Below, piece after piece: positions 9,545-17,909 of a stretch of 64,000 nucleotides of DNA. Made by a program: the position numbers and the translations under genes. Position 1 is the first letter of the stretch; every line of letters begins with the position of its first letter. The stretch is from Solirubrobacter sp963848475 (GTDB taxonomy: Bacteria; Actinomycetota; Thermoleophilia; Solirubrobacterales; Solirubrobacteraceae). The stretch covers positions 496,001 to 560,000 of the forward strand of contig CAWKDW010000020.1 of NCBI GenBank assembly GCA_963848475.1. Reading direction: 5' to 3'. Below the pieces are notes generated by a model, which was not told the DNA's origin, made no database searches, and worked only from the letters and a program-made list of their open reading frames with translations.

Positions 9545-10336
9545 ATGAGCCAAAGCTACGTCCACGGCTACGACCCGCGCGAGAGCGAACGGCTGCACGA
9601 CCAGGCCGGGACGCTCGTGGAGCTGCTGCACGGCGACACGGCGTACCCGGCCGGCGCGCGCGTCCTCGAAGCCGGCTGCGGAGTCGGTGCGCAGACGGTG
9701 ACGCTGGCCGCGCGCAGCCCGGACGCTCGCTTCACCTCCGTCGACGTCTCGGCGCAATCGGTGGCGCAGGCGCGGACCAGAGGGCTCGCGAACGTCGAGT
9801 TCGCGCAGGCCGACATCTTCGCGTTGCCGTTCGCGCCCGGCTCGTTCGACCACGTGTTCGTGTGCTTCGTGCTCGAACATCTCGCGCAGCCGGTCGAGGC
9901 GCTCGCGCACCTGAAGGCGATGCTGAAGCCGGGCGGCACGATCACCGTGATCGAGGGCGATCACGGGTCGGCCTACTTCCACCCCGACAGCGCCGCGGCC
10001 AACGAGGCGATCCAGTGCCAGGTCACGCTCCAGCGTCAGGCGGGCGGCGACTCACTGATCGGGCGTCAGGTCTATCCGCTGCTGGTCGCCGCGGGGTTCG
10101 ACGACGTCGTCGTGTCGGCGCGGATGGTCTACGTCGACGCCGGCCGGCCGCAGCTCGTCGACGGGTTCACCCGAAAGACGTTCACGGCGATGATCGAAGG
10201 CGTGCGCGAGCCTGCGATCGGGCGCGGCCTGATCACCGCGGAGCGCTTCGACGAGGGCGTCCGTGATCTCTACCGGACGGCCGAGGACGACGGCACGTTC
10301 TGTTACACGTTCTTCAAGGGCGTGGGAATCAACTGA
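9545..10336 (+). CDS. SAM-dependent class I methyltransferase
   Basis: A 263-residue methyltransferase of the Methyltransf_11/25 type. Motif I is VLEAGCGVGAQTVTLA, the acidic residue after strand 2 is in FTSVDVS, and motif IV lies in GSFDHVFVCFVLEHL. The C-terminal half (residues 150-263) probably forms the acceptor site. The substrate is unknown. The ATG at 9545 lies 25 bp after the subtilase stop. Upstream bases show only a weak GGGGG ribosome site. Confidence 0.85.
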   Translation: MSQSYVHGYDPRESERLHDQAGTLVELLHGDTAYPAGARVLEAGCGVGAQTVTLAARSPDARFTSVDVSAQSVAQARTRGLANVEFAQADIFALPFAPGSFDHVFVCFVLEHLAQPVEALAHLKAMLKPGGTITVIEGDHGSAYFHPDSAAANEAIQCQVTLQRQAGGDSLIGRQVYPLLVAAGFDDVVVSARMVYVDAGRPQLVDGFTRKTFTAMIEGVREPAIGRGLITAERFDEGVRDLYRTAEDDGTFCYTFFKGVGIN

Positions 10337-10386
10337 CGCCGAGTCGCGACGCGGGCTCATCGGCCGATCGCTACCGTCGGCGCAGC

Positions 10387-11160
10387 GTGCGGGTACCGGC
10401 TGATCTCGAAGGGCTCACCGAACTGCTGATGAGCGGCGGCTTCGTCGCCGCCGACGAGGAAGCGGCCGAGCTGATCGCCGCCGCGGCGGGTGATCAGGCG
10501 CGGCTCGACGCGATGGTCGCGCGGCGGCAGACCGGCGAGCCGCTGGCCTGGGTCACCGGCAGCGCCGAGTTCTGCGGCCGCTGGTTCCGCGTCGAGCCGG
10601 GCGTGTACGTCCCGCGCTGGCAGAGCGAGCCGCTCACGCGGCGTGCGGTCGGGCGACTGCCGGAAGGCGGCGTCGCGATCGACCTCTGCACCGGCTGCGG
10701 GGCGATCGCCGCGACGCTGCAGGCCGAGCGCCCGGCGGCACGGGTCGTCGCCTCCGACGTCGACGCGATCGCCGTCGCCAACGCGAAGGCCAACGGCGTC
10801 GAGGCCTACGAGGGCGACCTGTTCGCTGCGCTGCCGCCGGAGCTGCGGCAGCGTGTGGACGTCGTGGTCGGCGTCGTGCCCTATGTGCCGACTCCGTCGC
10901 TGCCGCTCCTGCAGCGCGACACGTTCACGTTCGAGACGCCGCTGGCCTACGACGGCGGCGCCGACGGGACGGTCTTCCTGCGCCGCGCGATCGCCGGCGG
11001 CCGCCGCTTTCTCAAGCCCGGCGGCGCTCTGCTGCTGGAGCTCGGCGGCGCGCAGGCCGAGGCACTGCAGGACGAGCTGGCGACGCTCGGCTACGTCGAC
11101 GTCGCCGTGTTGCGCGACGAGGACGACGACGTGCGCGGGATCGAGGCGACAGCGGCCTGA
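10387..11160 (+). CDS. HemK/PrmC-like protein N5-glutamine methyltransferase family, atypical motif
   Basis: A 257-residue protein starting at GTG 10387. It has the HemK layout: a helical N-terminal part (residues 1-85), then a SAM-binding domain with IDLCTGCGAIAATLQ and ASDVDAIAVANAKANG. True PrmC enzymes carry NPPY, which grips the target glutamine. Here the aligned segment is VVPYVPTPS, so Asn and the first Pro are replaced. This matches the annotated 'putative protein N5-glutamine methyltransferase' subgroup rather than the release-factor enzyme. The substrate is therefore uncertain. Its TGA overlaps the ATG of the next gene, implying translational coupling. Confidence 0.8.
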   Translation: MRVPADLEGLTELLMSGGFVAADEEAAELIAAAAGDQARLDAMVARRQTGEPLAWVTGSAEFCGRWFRVEPGVYVPRWQSEPLTRRAVGRLPEGGVAIDLCTGCGAIAATLQAERPAARVVASDVDAIAVANAKANGVEAYEGDLFAALPPELRQRVDVVVGVVPYVPTPSLPLLQRDTFTFETPLAYDGGADGTVFLRRAIAGGRRFLKPGGALLLELGGAQAEALQDELATLGYVDVAVLRDEDDDVRGIEATAA

Positions 11161-12185
11161 TGCGTCAGCTCGAGATCACCGGACGCCCATCGTGTCGAGT
11201 GGCGTGAGCGCGCCGCGCCGGCGCTGCAGGGCGACGGCGAGGCGCTCGTCCGGCCGCTCGCGGTCGCGCTGTGCGACCTCGACGCCGCGTTCCTCAACGG
11301 CGTGATCCCGGTGGCGGACGCGTTCGCGTTCGGGCACGAGTGCGTTGCCGAGGTGCTCGACGTCGGCGACGCGGTGCGCACCGTCCGGCCTGGGGACCGG
11401 GTCGTCGTGCCGTTCCAGATCTCCTGCGGGACGTGCGTCGCCTGCAGCGCCGGACGCACCGCGAACTGCCGCACCGTGCCGCGCGGTTCCGCCTACGGCA
11501 TGCAGCCGCTGGGCGGCGACTGGGGCGGCGCGCTGGCCGACGTGCTGCGCGTGCCGTTCGCGGATGCGATGCTGGTGCCGCTGCCGGGTGGCGCCGAGCC
11601 CGCCGCGCTGGCGAGCGTCGCCGACAACGTCGCCGACGGCTACCGCGCGGTCGCCGGGCCGCTGCGCGCCACGCCTGGCGAGGAGGTGCTGATCGTCGGC
11701 GGCTGGGCCCGCAGCGTCGGGCTCTACGCGACCGCCTGTGCGCTCGCTCTCGGTGCGTCGCGGGTCGTGTTCGCCGACAGCGACGCGGGCCGCCTCGAGC
11801 GCGCCGCCGCGCTCGGGGCGGAGACGATCGACGCGAGTGCCGGCTGGCCCGCCAAGCTCGGCCGCTTCGCGATCACCGTCGACGCCTCGGGCGACCACGC
11901 CGGCCTGCACGCGGCGCTGCGCTCGACCGCGCCCGACGGCGTCTGCACGAGCGTCGCGATCTACTTCGAGCCCGCGACGCCGCTGCCGCTGCTGGAGATG
12001 TACACGCGCGGCTGCTCGCTGCACACCGGCCGGGTGCATGCTCGGGCGGTGATCCCGGAGGTCCTCGCGCTGATCACCGCCGGCAAGCTCGACCCGCGCG
12101 CTCGTGACGAGCGCGGTCGTCGGGCTTCGACGACGCTCCCGCGGCGCTCGCGGACCCGCCGACGAAGCTCGTGCTCGTCCCTTAG
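11160..12185 (+). CDS. Zinc-dependent medium-chain alcohol dehydrogenase (frameshifted)
   Basis: Joined frames give a roughly 340-residue MDR-family dehydrogenase. FAFGHECVAEVLDVG holds the catalytic-zinc His-Glu. CGTCVACSAGRTANC carries cysteines of the structural zinc site. VLIVGGWARSVGLYA sits at the nucleotide-binding position, although GGWARSVG departs from the usual GxGxxG. The frame shifts by one base three times (around 11190, around 12105 and at GGGC 12122-12125). All are net insertions, and the protein ends naturally in KLVLVP. Substrate unknown. ATG 11160 overlaps the previous stop. Confidence 0.75.
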
Positions 12186-12190
12186 CCACC

Positions 12191-12661
12191 TCACCAGACG
12201 GCGCGCGAGCGCTTCGCGTGGACGTGCTCGAGGTCGCCGTGACGCTCGACCAGGCCGAGTAGCGCGTGACGCAGCGGCGCCGCCTCATCACCCAGCTCGG
12301 CCTCGATCGTGGCGCTGACGCCGAGCGCCGTGGCGCGCACGCGCCGGCCCTCCTCGGTCAGCCCGACGAGCTTGCGGCGACCGTCGTCCGGGTCGGCGCT
12401 GCGTGAGAGCAACCCCGCCGCCTCCATGTCGTCGACCGTCTGCTGGGCGGCCTGCTTGGTGACGTCGAGCAGCTCGGCCAGCCGGGCGAGCGGCAACGGC
12501 TGCGCATGCAGCGCGCGGATGACGAAGCCCCAGGGCGGCCGCATCGTCAGGCCCGCCTCGGCCATCGCCGCCTGCAGGCGGTCGATGATCACCCGATTGG
12601 CGGCGACGATCAGGATCGCGAGATCGGGATCGTCAGGCGTGCTTGACCTTTCCTTCGACAT
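12191..12661 (-). CDS. MarR-family transcriptional regulator
   Basis: A 156-residue winged-helix regulator. The recognition region is LARLAELLDVTKQAAQQTVDDMEAAGLL, followed by the wing SADPDDGRRKLVGLTEEG with the DxRxxxLxLT-type motif of the family. It probably binds as a dimer to the two similar inverted repeats in and beside its own start, controlling itself and the divergent cupin gene. The effector is not predictable. Confidence 0.9.
   Translation of the reverse strand: MSKERSSTPDDPDLAILIVAANRVIIDRLQAAMAEAGLTMRPPWGFVIRALHAQPLPLARLAELLDVTKQAAQQTVDDMEAAGLLSRSADPDDGRRKLVGLTEEGRRVRATALGVSATIEAELGDEAAPLRHALLGLVERHGDLEHVHAKRSRAVW
12631..12648. promoter_or_regulatory. Candidate MarR operator, distal copy
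   Basis: CGTCAGG-N4-CTTGACC is a degenerate inverted repeat sharing its layout with the copy at 12663-12680, starting 32 bp (about three helical turns) away. It lies inside the first codons of the marR gene, consistent with autorepression. Confidence 0.45.
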
Positions 12662-12662
12662 T

Positions 12663-12680
12663 CGTCAAGCTTACCTGACG
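12663..12680. promoter_or_regulatory. Candidate MarR operator between marR and cupin genes
   Basis: CGTCAAG-N4-CCTGACG has 7-bp arms with one mismatch and fills the whole 19-bp gap between the divergent marR and cupin starts. A dimeric winged-helix protein would block both. Confidence 0.6.
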
Positions 12681-13052
12681 ATGATCATCTCCTCCCACGA
12701 TGCACCGGTCTTCCGTCAGCACGGAGTGACCGCCGTCGGCTACGCCTCGCCCAGCCGTGGCGCGACCGATCTCAGCCTCTGGCGCCTGTCGCTCACCGCG
12801 GGCGAGAGCAGTCCGCCGCACAGCCTCAGCCGCGAGGAGGTCTTCCTCGCGCTCGGCGGCTCGGCCGTCGCCGTGATCGACGGCGCCGAGCATCCGTTCG
12901 CCGAGGGCGACTGCCTGGTCGTGCCGACCGGCGTGCCCTTCGTCCTCGTCGCCGGAGACGCGGGTCTGGACGCGGTGTGTGCGATGGCCGCCGGGGGACA
13001 GGCGACGCTGCTCCCCGACGGCCCGACCATCTCGCCGCCCTGGGCGGCCTAG
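12681..13052 (+). CDS. Small cupin-domain protein
   Basis: A 123-residue single-domain cupin. Motif 1 appears in SSPPHSLSREEVFLALGGSAV and motif 2 in GDCLVVPTGVPFVLVAG. The His and Glu of motif 1 are present; motif 2 lacks its usual histidine, so metal binding may be altered. Small cupins serve as sensors or isomerases, and no reaction can be assigned. It is divergent from, and probably repressed by, the adjacent MarR. Its stop overlaps the end of the convergent DUF3455 gene by a few bases. Confidence 0.8.
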   Translation: MIISSHDAPVFRQHGVTAVGYASPSRGATDLSLWRLSLTAGESSPPHSLSREEVFLALGGSAVAVIDGAEHPFAEGDCLVVPTGVPFVLVAGDAGLDAVCAMAAGGQATLLPDGPTISPPWAA

Positions 13053-13579
13053 TCTTCGTTGCGCGAGCAGCCCTTCGCCTTCCAGAAGCGGTAGTCGGCG
13101 GCGTAGGGCACCTCGGCCTGCGTTCCGACCGTGGCCGTCGTGCAGGTGGCGGCCGCGGGGGCGAGTCCGCCGGTGGTGTTCACGCGCTGGATGAAGGTCG
13201 TGTCGTCCAGCGCGCCGGGCGTGGTCGAGACGGCCGACACCAGCAGCCACGGGATCGCCGTGGCGTCGCCGGGAGCGCTGGCGGCGAGCTTGCCGACGAC
13301 CTGGCCGGCGTCCTTCGCCTGCCACGTCGGCCCGGCGAAGTGCGTGATGATCAGCCTGCCGCGGTGGTCATAGAGGTTCGCGCGCGGCGCCACGAACGTC
13401 CAGCCGGTGGCGCCGCACGCATAGATCTGGACGCCGATCGCGTGTGCGCTGAGGAACTGCTTGTTGCCGGCGGGGACCTTGATCGCGGCCGGGACCGGCT
13501 GGGAGGCGTGGGCTGCGGCGGGGGAGAGGACCGCGGTGATGACGAGCGTCGCCGCGGCGAGGAGAGAGCGTCTGAACAT
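13049..13579 (-). CDS. Secreted DUF3455-type protein
   Basis: A 176-residue protein with a Sec signal peptide (MFRRSLLAAATLVITAVLSPAAAHA). The body matches the DUF3455 pattern seen in bacteria and fungi: VPAGNKQFLSAHAIGVQIYAC, a central TFVAPRANLYD ... HFAGPTWQ block, and a late VPYAADYRFWKAKGC. Four cysteines could form disulfides. The function is unknown. It follows the dioxygenase gene on the same strand after a 66-bp gap containing an inverted repeat. Confidence 0.75.
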   Translation of the reverse strand: MFRRSLLAAATLVITAVLSPAAAHASQPVPAAIKVPAGNKQFLSAHAIGVQIYACGATGWTFVAPRANLYDHRGRLIITHFAGPTWQAKDAGQVVGKLAASAPGDATAIPWLLVSAVSTTPGALDDTTFIQRVNTTGGLAPAAATCTTATVGTQAEVPYAADYRFWKAKGCSRNED

Positions 13580-13615
13580 GCGGCGCAGCCTCTCGTTCCG
13601 CGGCGTCGCTGTCTG

Positions 13616-13632
13616 TAGGGAATTGCTCCCTA
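13616..13632 (-). terminator. Short inverted repeat between dioxygenase and DUF3455 genes
   Basis: TAGGGA-N5-TCCCTA has perfect 6-bp arms immediately downstream of the dioxygenase gene (minus strand). It could be a weak terminator or a regulator site for the DUF3455 gene. No U-tract is evident. Confidence 0.35.
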
Positions 13633-13645
13633 TCTTGGGTCGCGC

Positions 13646-14328
13646 TCAGACCCCGACGTTCAGCTTGACGGCGATGCCGTCGGCGACGCTGCCCGAGGTC
13701 GTGGCGAGCTGGCCGGCGTAGCCGTCGCTGAAGACCATGTCGCCGTCGAGCGACGTCTCGGCCAGATTCTGCACGCTCTGCTCGTAGCCGCCGGTCGCGT
13801 ACACGGTCTCGCACATCTCCTGGGGCAGGGCGAGCTGTGACGTCTTGGAGCTTGGCGCCGCCGGCGGTGGCCTCCTCGAGGCTCGGGTAGACCTCGAAGT
13901 GGATGTGCGGCCAGCGGCTGGAGTACGCGGCGGGGAAGATGGTCTTGAAGGTCAGCTTGCCGCTCGCGTCGCTCTCCTGCACGCCGCGCAGATAGTTCTC
14001 GTGTCACGATGTCGCCGTCGTACATCGAGTACTGGCCGTCGATGTTGCAGTGCCAGAGGCAGACGGCCGCGCCGGCCAGCGGTGTGCCGCCCTTGGCGAC
14101 GTCGAGCAGCGTCAGCTCGACGGTCATCGGCACGCCGGCGGCAACGCCGGACGCGTCGCCGATGCTCGTTGTGATGTCGCTGCGCACGACGCCGCTCTCG
14201 GCGAGCACGTTCGGCCCGTTGGAACCGTCGCCCGGGAACGGGCCGCCGGTCTCGTCCGGGATCACGCCGGTGCCGTCGGCGGTCGCGGTCGCGGAGCCGC
14301 TGTCGTGGTCGGGGTGCATCGCGCACAT
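13646..14328 (-). CDS. Intradiol ring-cleavage dioxygenase family protein (frameshifted)
   Basis: Joined frames give about 227 residues of a catechol/protocatechuate 3,4-dioxygenase-like fold. It carries GPFPGDGSNGPN, the ligand segment AAVCLWHCNIDGQYSMY (Tyr ligand) and SSRWPHIHFEVYP with the His-x-His ligands of the non-haem Fe(III). This form with a WHC...GxYS motif is typical of secreted intradiol-like dioxygenases. No signal peptide is found here, and the N-terminus may be incomplete upstream. One-base insertions near 13998 and 13845 break it. The substrate is probably a catechol-type compound but unproven. Confidence 0.75.
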
Positions 14329-14384
14329 CGTCCTGCCGCGCGCTGACGAATCAGTGGGAGAAAGCTGGGGTTTCCCTGAGACGC

Positions 14385-15494
14385 CTACCGCCGCCGCGAA
14401 GGCGTGGCGGGCCGCACGGCGTAGAGGATGCCGTCCTCGGACCCGATGTACGTCGTCTGATCGGCCCCGCTGACCGGGTAGGACTCGACCGAGCCGCCGG
14501 TCTTGACGTGCAGCACGCGGCGCCCATCGCGCGCGAAGCCGAAGATCTCACCCGCGTGCGTGCCCACGATCGTGTTCCCGGCCGAGTCGACGGCCGGGCG
14601 CGTCCACACCTGGCCGTGAGCTCGGTCGATGCGCTGCACCCGGCCGCTCGCGGCGTCGACGGTGAACACCCGCCCGCGGTGATCGCCGTACCGGACGAGG
14701 CCGTCCGGCGTGGCGAGCGGCGACGAGTAGGTCCACACGTCGCGGCGCACGCGCCAGCGCTCGCGCCCATCCGCCGCGATCCCGTACTGGTAGCGGTCGT
14801 TGGTCCCGAGCACGACGGTTCCGTCGGCCGCCACGGCCGGTGAGACCTCGACGAGCGCCGCGACGGGGAAGCGCCACGCGACCCGCGCTCGCGTGCGGCG
14901 ATCGTCGACGGCCACCAGTTCGCTGCCCACCGTCACGTACACCCGCCCCCCGCTCGCGACCGCCGGGCTTCCGTACGAGGGACCCGCGCCCACTTGGACG
15001 CGCCAGCGCTCACGGACCCCGCGCGACGACGCCTCAAGCGCATGCAGCACGCCGCTCATCTCCATGACGTACACCGTGTCGCCGCGCCCCGGCGCGGGTG
15101 TCAGGAGCATCGAGTCGAAGTCACGCGACCAGAGCTCGCCACCGGCGTCGTCGAGCGCCTGCAGCCGGTCCCCGGGTCCGGGCCAGAGGATGGTCCCGTC
15201 GCCCTGCACCAGTGGCGACGTCGAGAGGTCGACGCCGTAGGGGCCAGGCCCCTTGAACGTCCAGCGATCCCGGCCCGTCCTCGGATCCAGCGCATGCAGG
15301 ACACCGGCGTTGGAGGCTGCCAGCACGCTGCCGTCCCGAGCGAGTACGGGCCCGGGTACGACCGCCCCCTCCAGTTGCCGTGCGAACACGACCTGGCCGT
15401 CAGCCGAGGCCGGCGGCTCCGATCGCGCACCACCGCAGCCGGCGATCACGGCCCCGCACGCGGCCAGCGCCAGGGCAAGAGCGGTGTTCGCCAT
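14385..15494 (-). CDS. Lipoprotein with PQQ-like beta-propeller repeats
   Basis: A 369-residue protein whose signal ends in a lipobox (AVIAGC, Cys about 19). It is followed by an eight-bladed-type propeller with repeats such as GVLHALDPRTGRDRWTF, GRVYVTVGSELVAVD and GILYAVRP. The pattern fits PQQ-binding-like/BamB-like repeats, though the catalytic residues of quinoprotein dehydrogenases are not evident. It is more likely a scaffold or sensor on the outer face of the membrane. It stands alone downstream of the paa operon on the same strand. Confidence 0.8.
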   Translation of the reverse strand: MANTALALALAACGAVIAGCGGARSEPPASADGQVVFARQLEGAVVPGPVLARDGSVLAASNAGVLHALDPRTGRDRWTFKGPGPYGVDLSTSPLVQGDGTILWPGPGDRLQALDDAGGELWSRDFDSMLLTPAPGRGDTVYVMEMSGVLHALEASSRGVRERWRVQVGAGPSYGSPAVASGGRVYVTVGSELVAVDDRRTRARVAWRFPVAALVEVSPAVAADGTVVLGTNDRYQYGIAADGRERWRVRRDVWTYSSPLATPDGLVRYGDHRGRVFTVDAASGRVQRIDRAHGQVWTRPAVDSAGNTIVGTHAGEIFGFARDGRRVLHVKTGGSVESYPVSGADQTTYIGSEDGILYAVRPATPSRRR

Positions 15495-15519
15495 CCGGAC
15501 GCATTAAGGCAAGCAAAAG

Positions 15520-15684
15520 CTACGAATGGCTTACATCGGCCGAGACCGGCGCGTCGTCGAAGTCCTCGCGCACGGCCTCGAAGTACGAGTTGCAGGCGTT
15601 GCAGCGCCACTGGGCGGTGATGATCTGGCCGCCCCACTGCGCGACGCGCTCGACCTCCGCCGAGGAACAGAACGGGCAGTTCAC
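15520..15684 (-). CDS. 54-residue zinc-ribbon protein of the phenylacetyl-CoA epoxidase operon
   Basis: A GTG at 15684 overlaps the TGA of paaC (GTGA) and opens a 54-residue frame ending in SADVSHS. It contains NCPFCSSAEVE and RCNACNSYFEA, two CPxC/CxxC knuckles spaced as in a zinc ribbon. In Escherichia coli PaaD the same type of ribbon is the C-terminal domain after a DUF59 domain; here the operon's DUF59 protein stops short. I infer a natural domain split, with both parts needed for assembling the epoxidase. It is well supported by cysteine spacing and start/stop overlap. Confidence 0.85.
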   Translation of the reverse strand: MNCPFCSSAEVERVAQWGGQIITAQWRCNACNSYFEAVREDFDDAPVSADVSHS

Positions 15685-16383
15685 GGGGCGCTCCAGCGAC
15701 GGCGCTCAGGGTCCCAGCCGGACCAGTCCACCGGGTCCGGCAGGTCGATCTCGACGCCCTCGCCCGCGAGCACGCCCGTCAGCCACGTGCGCATCAACGC
15801 GCGCTGATGGGCGGGCGTCTGCGTGACCTCGCCGGCCTCCAGCGCGGCGGCGTAGGCGGCATCGTCGTCGGGTCCGATCCAGCGCCCGGCCTCCTCCCAG
15901 GTCGCAGCCAGTCGCGCGACGAAGGCCTCGCGCTGCGGGCCGCGGACCAGGCGCTTGGCCCACGCTTCGCCGTGGACGCGGTGCGAGCCCTCCTCCTGGA
16001 GGATCTTCTTCGCGCGCTTGGCCATCTGCTCGACGCTCGAGTCCACGCAGGCGGCGACGAACGTCGTCAGCACGCCGTCGACCAGCAGGTTGGCGGCGAT
16101 GAAGGCGTTCCAGTCGGGCAGCTCGTCGTCGAGCAGCGCGAGCCGGCGGTCGCCGCCGAAGCCGTCGTCGTCGGCCGCGACCTCGACGCCGAGCGCCTTC
16201 AGCACGGGGTAGGTGGAGCGGGAGTGACCGAGCTCGTCCTGCGCCATCGCGGCGGCGGCGACGGCGGACTCCAGAGTCGGTGCGGAAACGGCCCACTCGG
16301 CATAGCGGCGGCCCAAGCGCGGCCTTGTTGTCCGCCAGGGAGCCGACGAGCGAGACCATCGCGGTGGTGGTGGCGGTGCTCAT
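15681..16383 (-). CDS. paaC: 1,2-phenylacetyl-CoA epoxidase, structural subunit PaaC (one frameshift)
   Basis: About 233 residues of the ferritin-like structural partner of PaaA. It starts MSTATTTAMVSLVGSLADNK. AMAQDELGHSRSTYPVL and ILQEEGSHRVHGEAW keep the helical pattern of the family. An extra G in the run at 16310-16314 shifts the frame after residue 23; removing it restores RRYAEWAVSAPTLES. PaaC holds the PaaA catalytic subunit in the (AC)2 core. The ATG at 16383 overlaps the paaB stop (ATGA), and the TGA overlaps the zinc-ribbon GTG. Confidence 0.88.
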
Positions 16384-16571
16384 GGCTTGATGGCCTCCCG
16401 GATGCTGGAACGCGGCACGATGATCATCTGGATCCACGGCTGCTCGTCGTAGATCGAGCGGGCGGACACGAGCGCGAGGTCCTCGTCGGATTCGGTGACC
16501 GTGCCGACGTGATGCAGCGGGTCCTCGTAGGCCTTGCGGGCGAAGACCTCCCAGACGTCCCCGCGCGTCAT
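16380..16571 (-). CDS. paaB: 1,2-phenylacetyl-CoA epoxidase subunit PaaB
   Basis: A 63-residue protein, shorter than the usual roughly 95 residues. VWEVFARKAYEDPLHHVGTVTESDEDLALVSARSIYDEQ is the recognisable PaaB core, which bridges PaaAC dimers. The C-terminal tail of longer homologues is missing. The ATG at 16571 overlaps the paaD stop (ATGA). Confidence 0.88.
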   Translation of the reverse strand: MTRGDVWEVFARKAYEDPLHHVGTVTESDEDLALVSARSIYDEQPWIQMIIVPRSSIREAIKP

Positions 16572-16897
16572 GCGACGATCCCCAGGCCGCGCATCGTCTC
16601 GCGCGCCTCCTCGCGGATCATCTTGCGCGTCCACACCGGGTCCCAGACGATCTCGATCCGGACCTCGTCGACCTCGGGCTCCTGCAGCAGGCGCTCGCGG
16701 ATGTCGTCCTGGATGAAGTCCATCGCCGGGCACCCCATCGCGGTGAACGTGAGCTCCACGTCGACGACGCCGTCGGCGTAGGCCAGCGAGACGATCAGGC
16801 CCATGCCGACGACCGAGATCGGGATCTCGGGGTCCTCGACCTCCTTCAGGGCGAGCCAGAGCCGGGCCTCGACGGACTGCTGTGCGGTGGCGATCAT
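16568..16897 (-). CDS. paaD: PaaD-type iron-sulfur/metal assembly protein, DUF59 domain only
   Basis: A 109-residue MIP18/DUF59 protein. Features are LKEVEDPEIPISVVGMGLIVSL, VELTFTAMGCPAMDFIQDDI with the conserved cysteine of the family, and the tail EIVWDPVWTRKMIREEAR. In the phenylacetate operon this protein helps mature the epoxidase, probably its metal or Fe-S centres. The zinc ribbon that follows this domain in proteobacterial PaaD is absent and is encoded by the separate gene at 15520-15684. ATGA overlaps link it to paaA and paaB. Confidence 0.88.
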   Translation of the reverse strand: MIATAQQSVEARLWLALKEVEDPEIPISVVGMGLIVSLAYADGVVDVELTFTAMGCPAMDFIQDDIRERLLQEPEVDEVRIEIVWDPVWTRKMIREEARETMRGLGIVA

Positions 16898-17823
16898 GCC
16901 CGGTGCCCCCGCTGCAGCGTCGCGACGTAGGTCTCGTTCATCGGCCCGCGGCCCTTCCAGCGGACCAGCACGTCCTCCCATGTGGTCTCGCCGCACCAGC
17001 GCTTGGCCTCGGAGTCGAACGTCTGAGGGAACGGGCAGTCGATCACGTAGCGCTGCGAATCCTCGTCGAAGTGCGCGGGCACCTCGAGGCCGACCTCGTC
17101 CATGAACGGGACGACGTGGCCCATCCAGTCCTGGCGCAGCTCGTCGTTGCTCTTGCCCTTGAAGCCGTACTCGAGCTGGATGCCGTGCTTCTTGCGCGCG
17201 TCGGGCAGCCCGAACCACTCCAAGGTCAGGATGAACATCCAGTCCAGCGAGGCCTGCAGCTTGCGCTTCTCGACCGGGTCGGCGGCGAGCTTCTTGACCC
17301 ACGTGCGCCCATGGCGCAGATGGAACGTCTCCTCCTTGTCGACCTTGGCCAGCGCGCGCTTCCACGGCCCGAAGGTCGAGGACTGGTGCACGTCGGACAG
17401 CAGCACGAAGCCCGCTTGGTCATACAGCGCATTGGCCAGCACCAGCTCGTGCCACGAGTCCAGCGGCACGTCGAAGGCGTACGGGTACTTGAAGGCGGAC
17501 GCGTCGCGCTCGTAGATCAGCGCCGGCATGTCGACGCCGAGATCGCCGAGCAGCCGGTAGCCGATGTGCGCGTGCGCGAGTTCGTCCTGGATGATCGAGA
17601 CCGCGGAGCCGAAGTTGTTCAGCGCGGGCGCATGCGTGGCCGCGCGCAGGTAGGCGGGCGCGGAGACCAGCTCCGTGTCGGCGGAGACCGTGAGGATGCG
17701 GCGGATGCCCTTCAGGTACTCGGGCGACATGTGCTGCAGCCCCTCCACCAGCTTGCCGGCGGCGAGGTGCGCGCGGACCTCGTCCTCGGAGCGAGGGGCG
17801 AGTTCCTCGACGGTGGCGGTCAT
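16894..17823 (-). CDS. paaA: 1,2-phenylacetyl-CoA epoxidase, catalytic subunit PaaA
   Basis: A 309-residue bacterial multicomponent di-iron oxygenase subunit of normal length. Iron-ligand motifs are IIQDELAHAHIGYRLL (ExxxH type) and VDKEETFHLRHGRTW (second ExxH). It converts phenylacetyl-CoA to its 1,2-epoxide with electrons normally supplied by PaaE. No paaE reductase gene is in this window. First gene of a tightly overlapping five-gene operon (A-D-B-C-zinc ribbon). It is divergent from the aldehyde dehydrogenase gene with an 86-bp control region. Confidence 0.93.
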   Translation of the reverse strand: MTATVEELAPRSEDEVRAHLAAGKLVEGLQHMSPEYLKGIRRILTVSADTELVSAPAYLRAATHAPALNNFGSAVSIIQDELAHAHIGYRLLGDLGVDMPALIYERDASAFKYPYAFDVPLDSWHELVLANALYDQAGFVLLSDVHQSSTFGPWKRALAKVDKEETFHLRHGRTWVKKLAADPVEKRKLQASLDWMFILTLEWFGLPDARKKHGIQLEYGFKGKSNDELRQDWMGHVVPFMDEVGLEVPAHFDEDSQRYVIDCPFPQTFDSEAKRWCGETTWEDVLVRWKGRGPMNETYVATLQRGHRA

Positions 17824-17850
17824 TGGAGAGTCCTCACGTAAGACAACTTG

Positions 17851-17891
17851 TTGACGAGCGCCAAGGTATCGTCTATCTTGAGCTTCGTCAA
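17851..17891. promoter_or_regulatory. Candidate operator between paaA and aldehyde dehydrogenase genes
   Basis: TTGACGA (17851-17857) and TCGTCAA (17885-17891) are perfect 7-bp inverted arms with starts 34 bp apart in the 86-bp divergent promoter gap. A phenylacetate regulator could act here on both operons, but no regulator gene is adjacent. Confidence 0.35.
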
Positions 17892-17909
17892 GCCCGGCGA
17901 GGAGAACCT

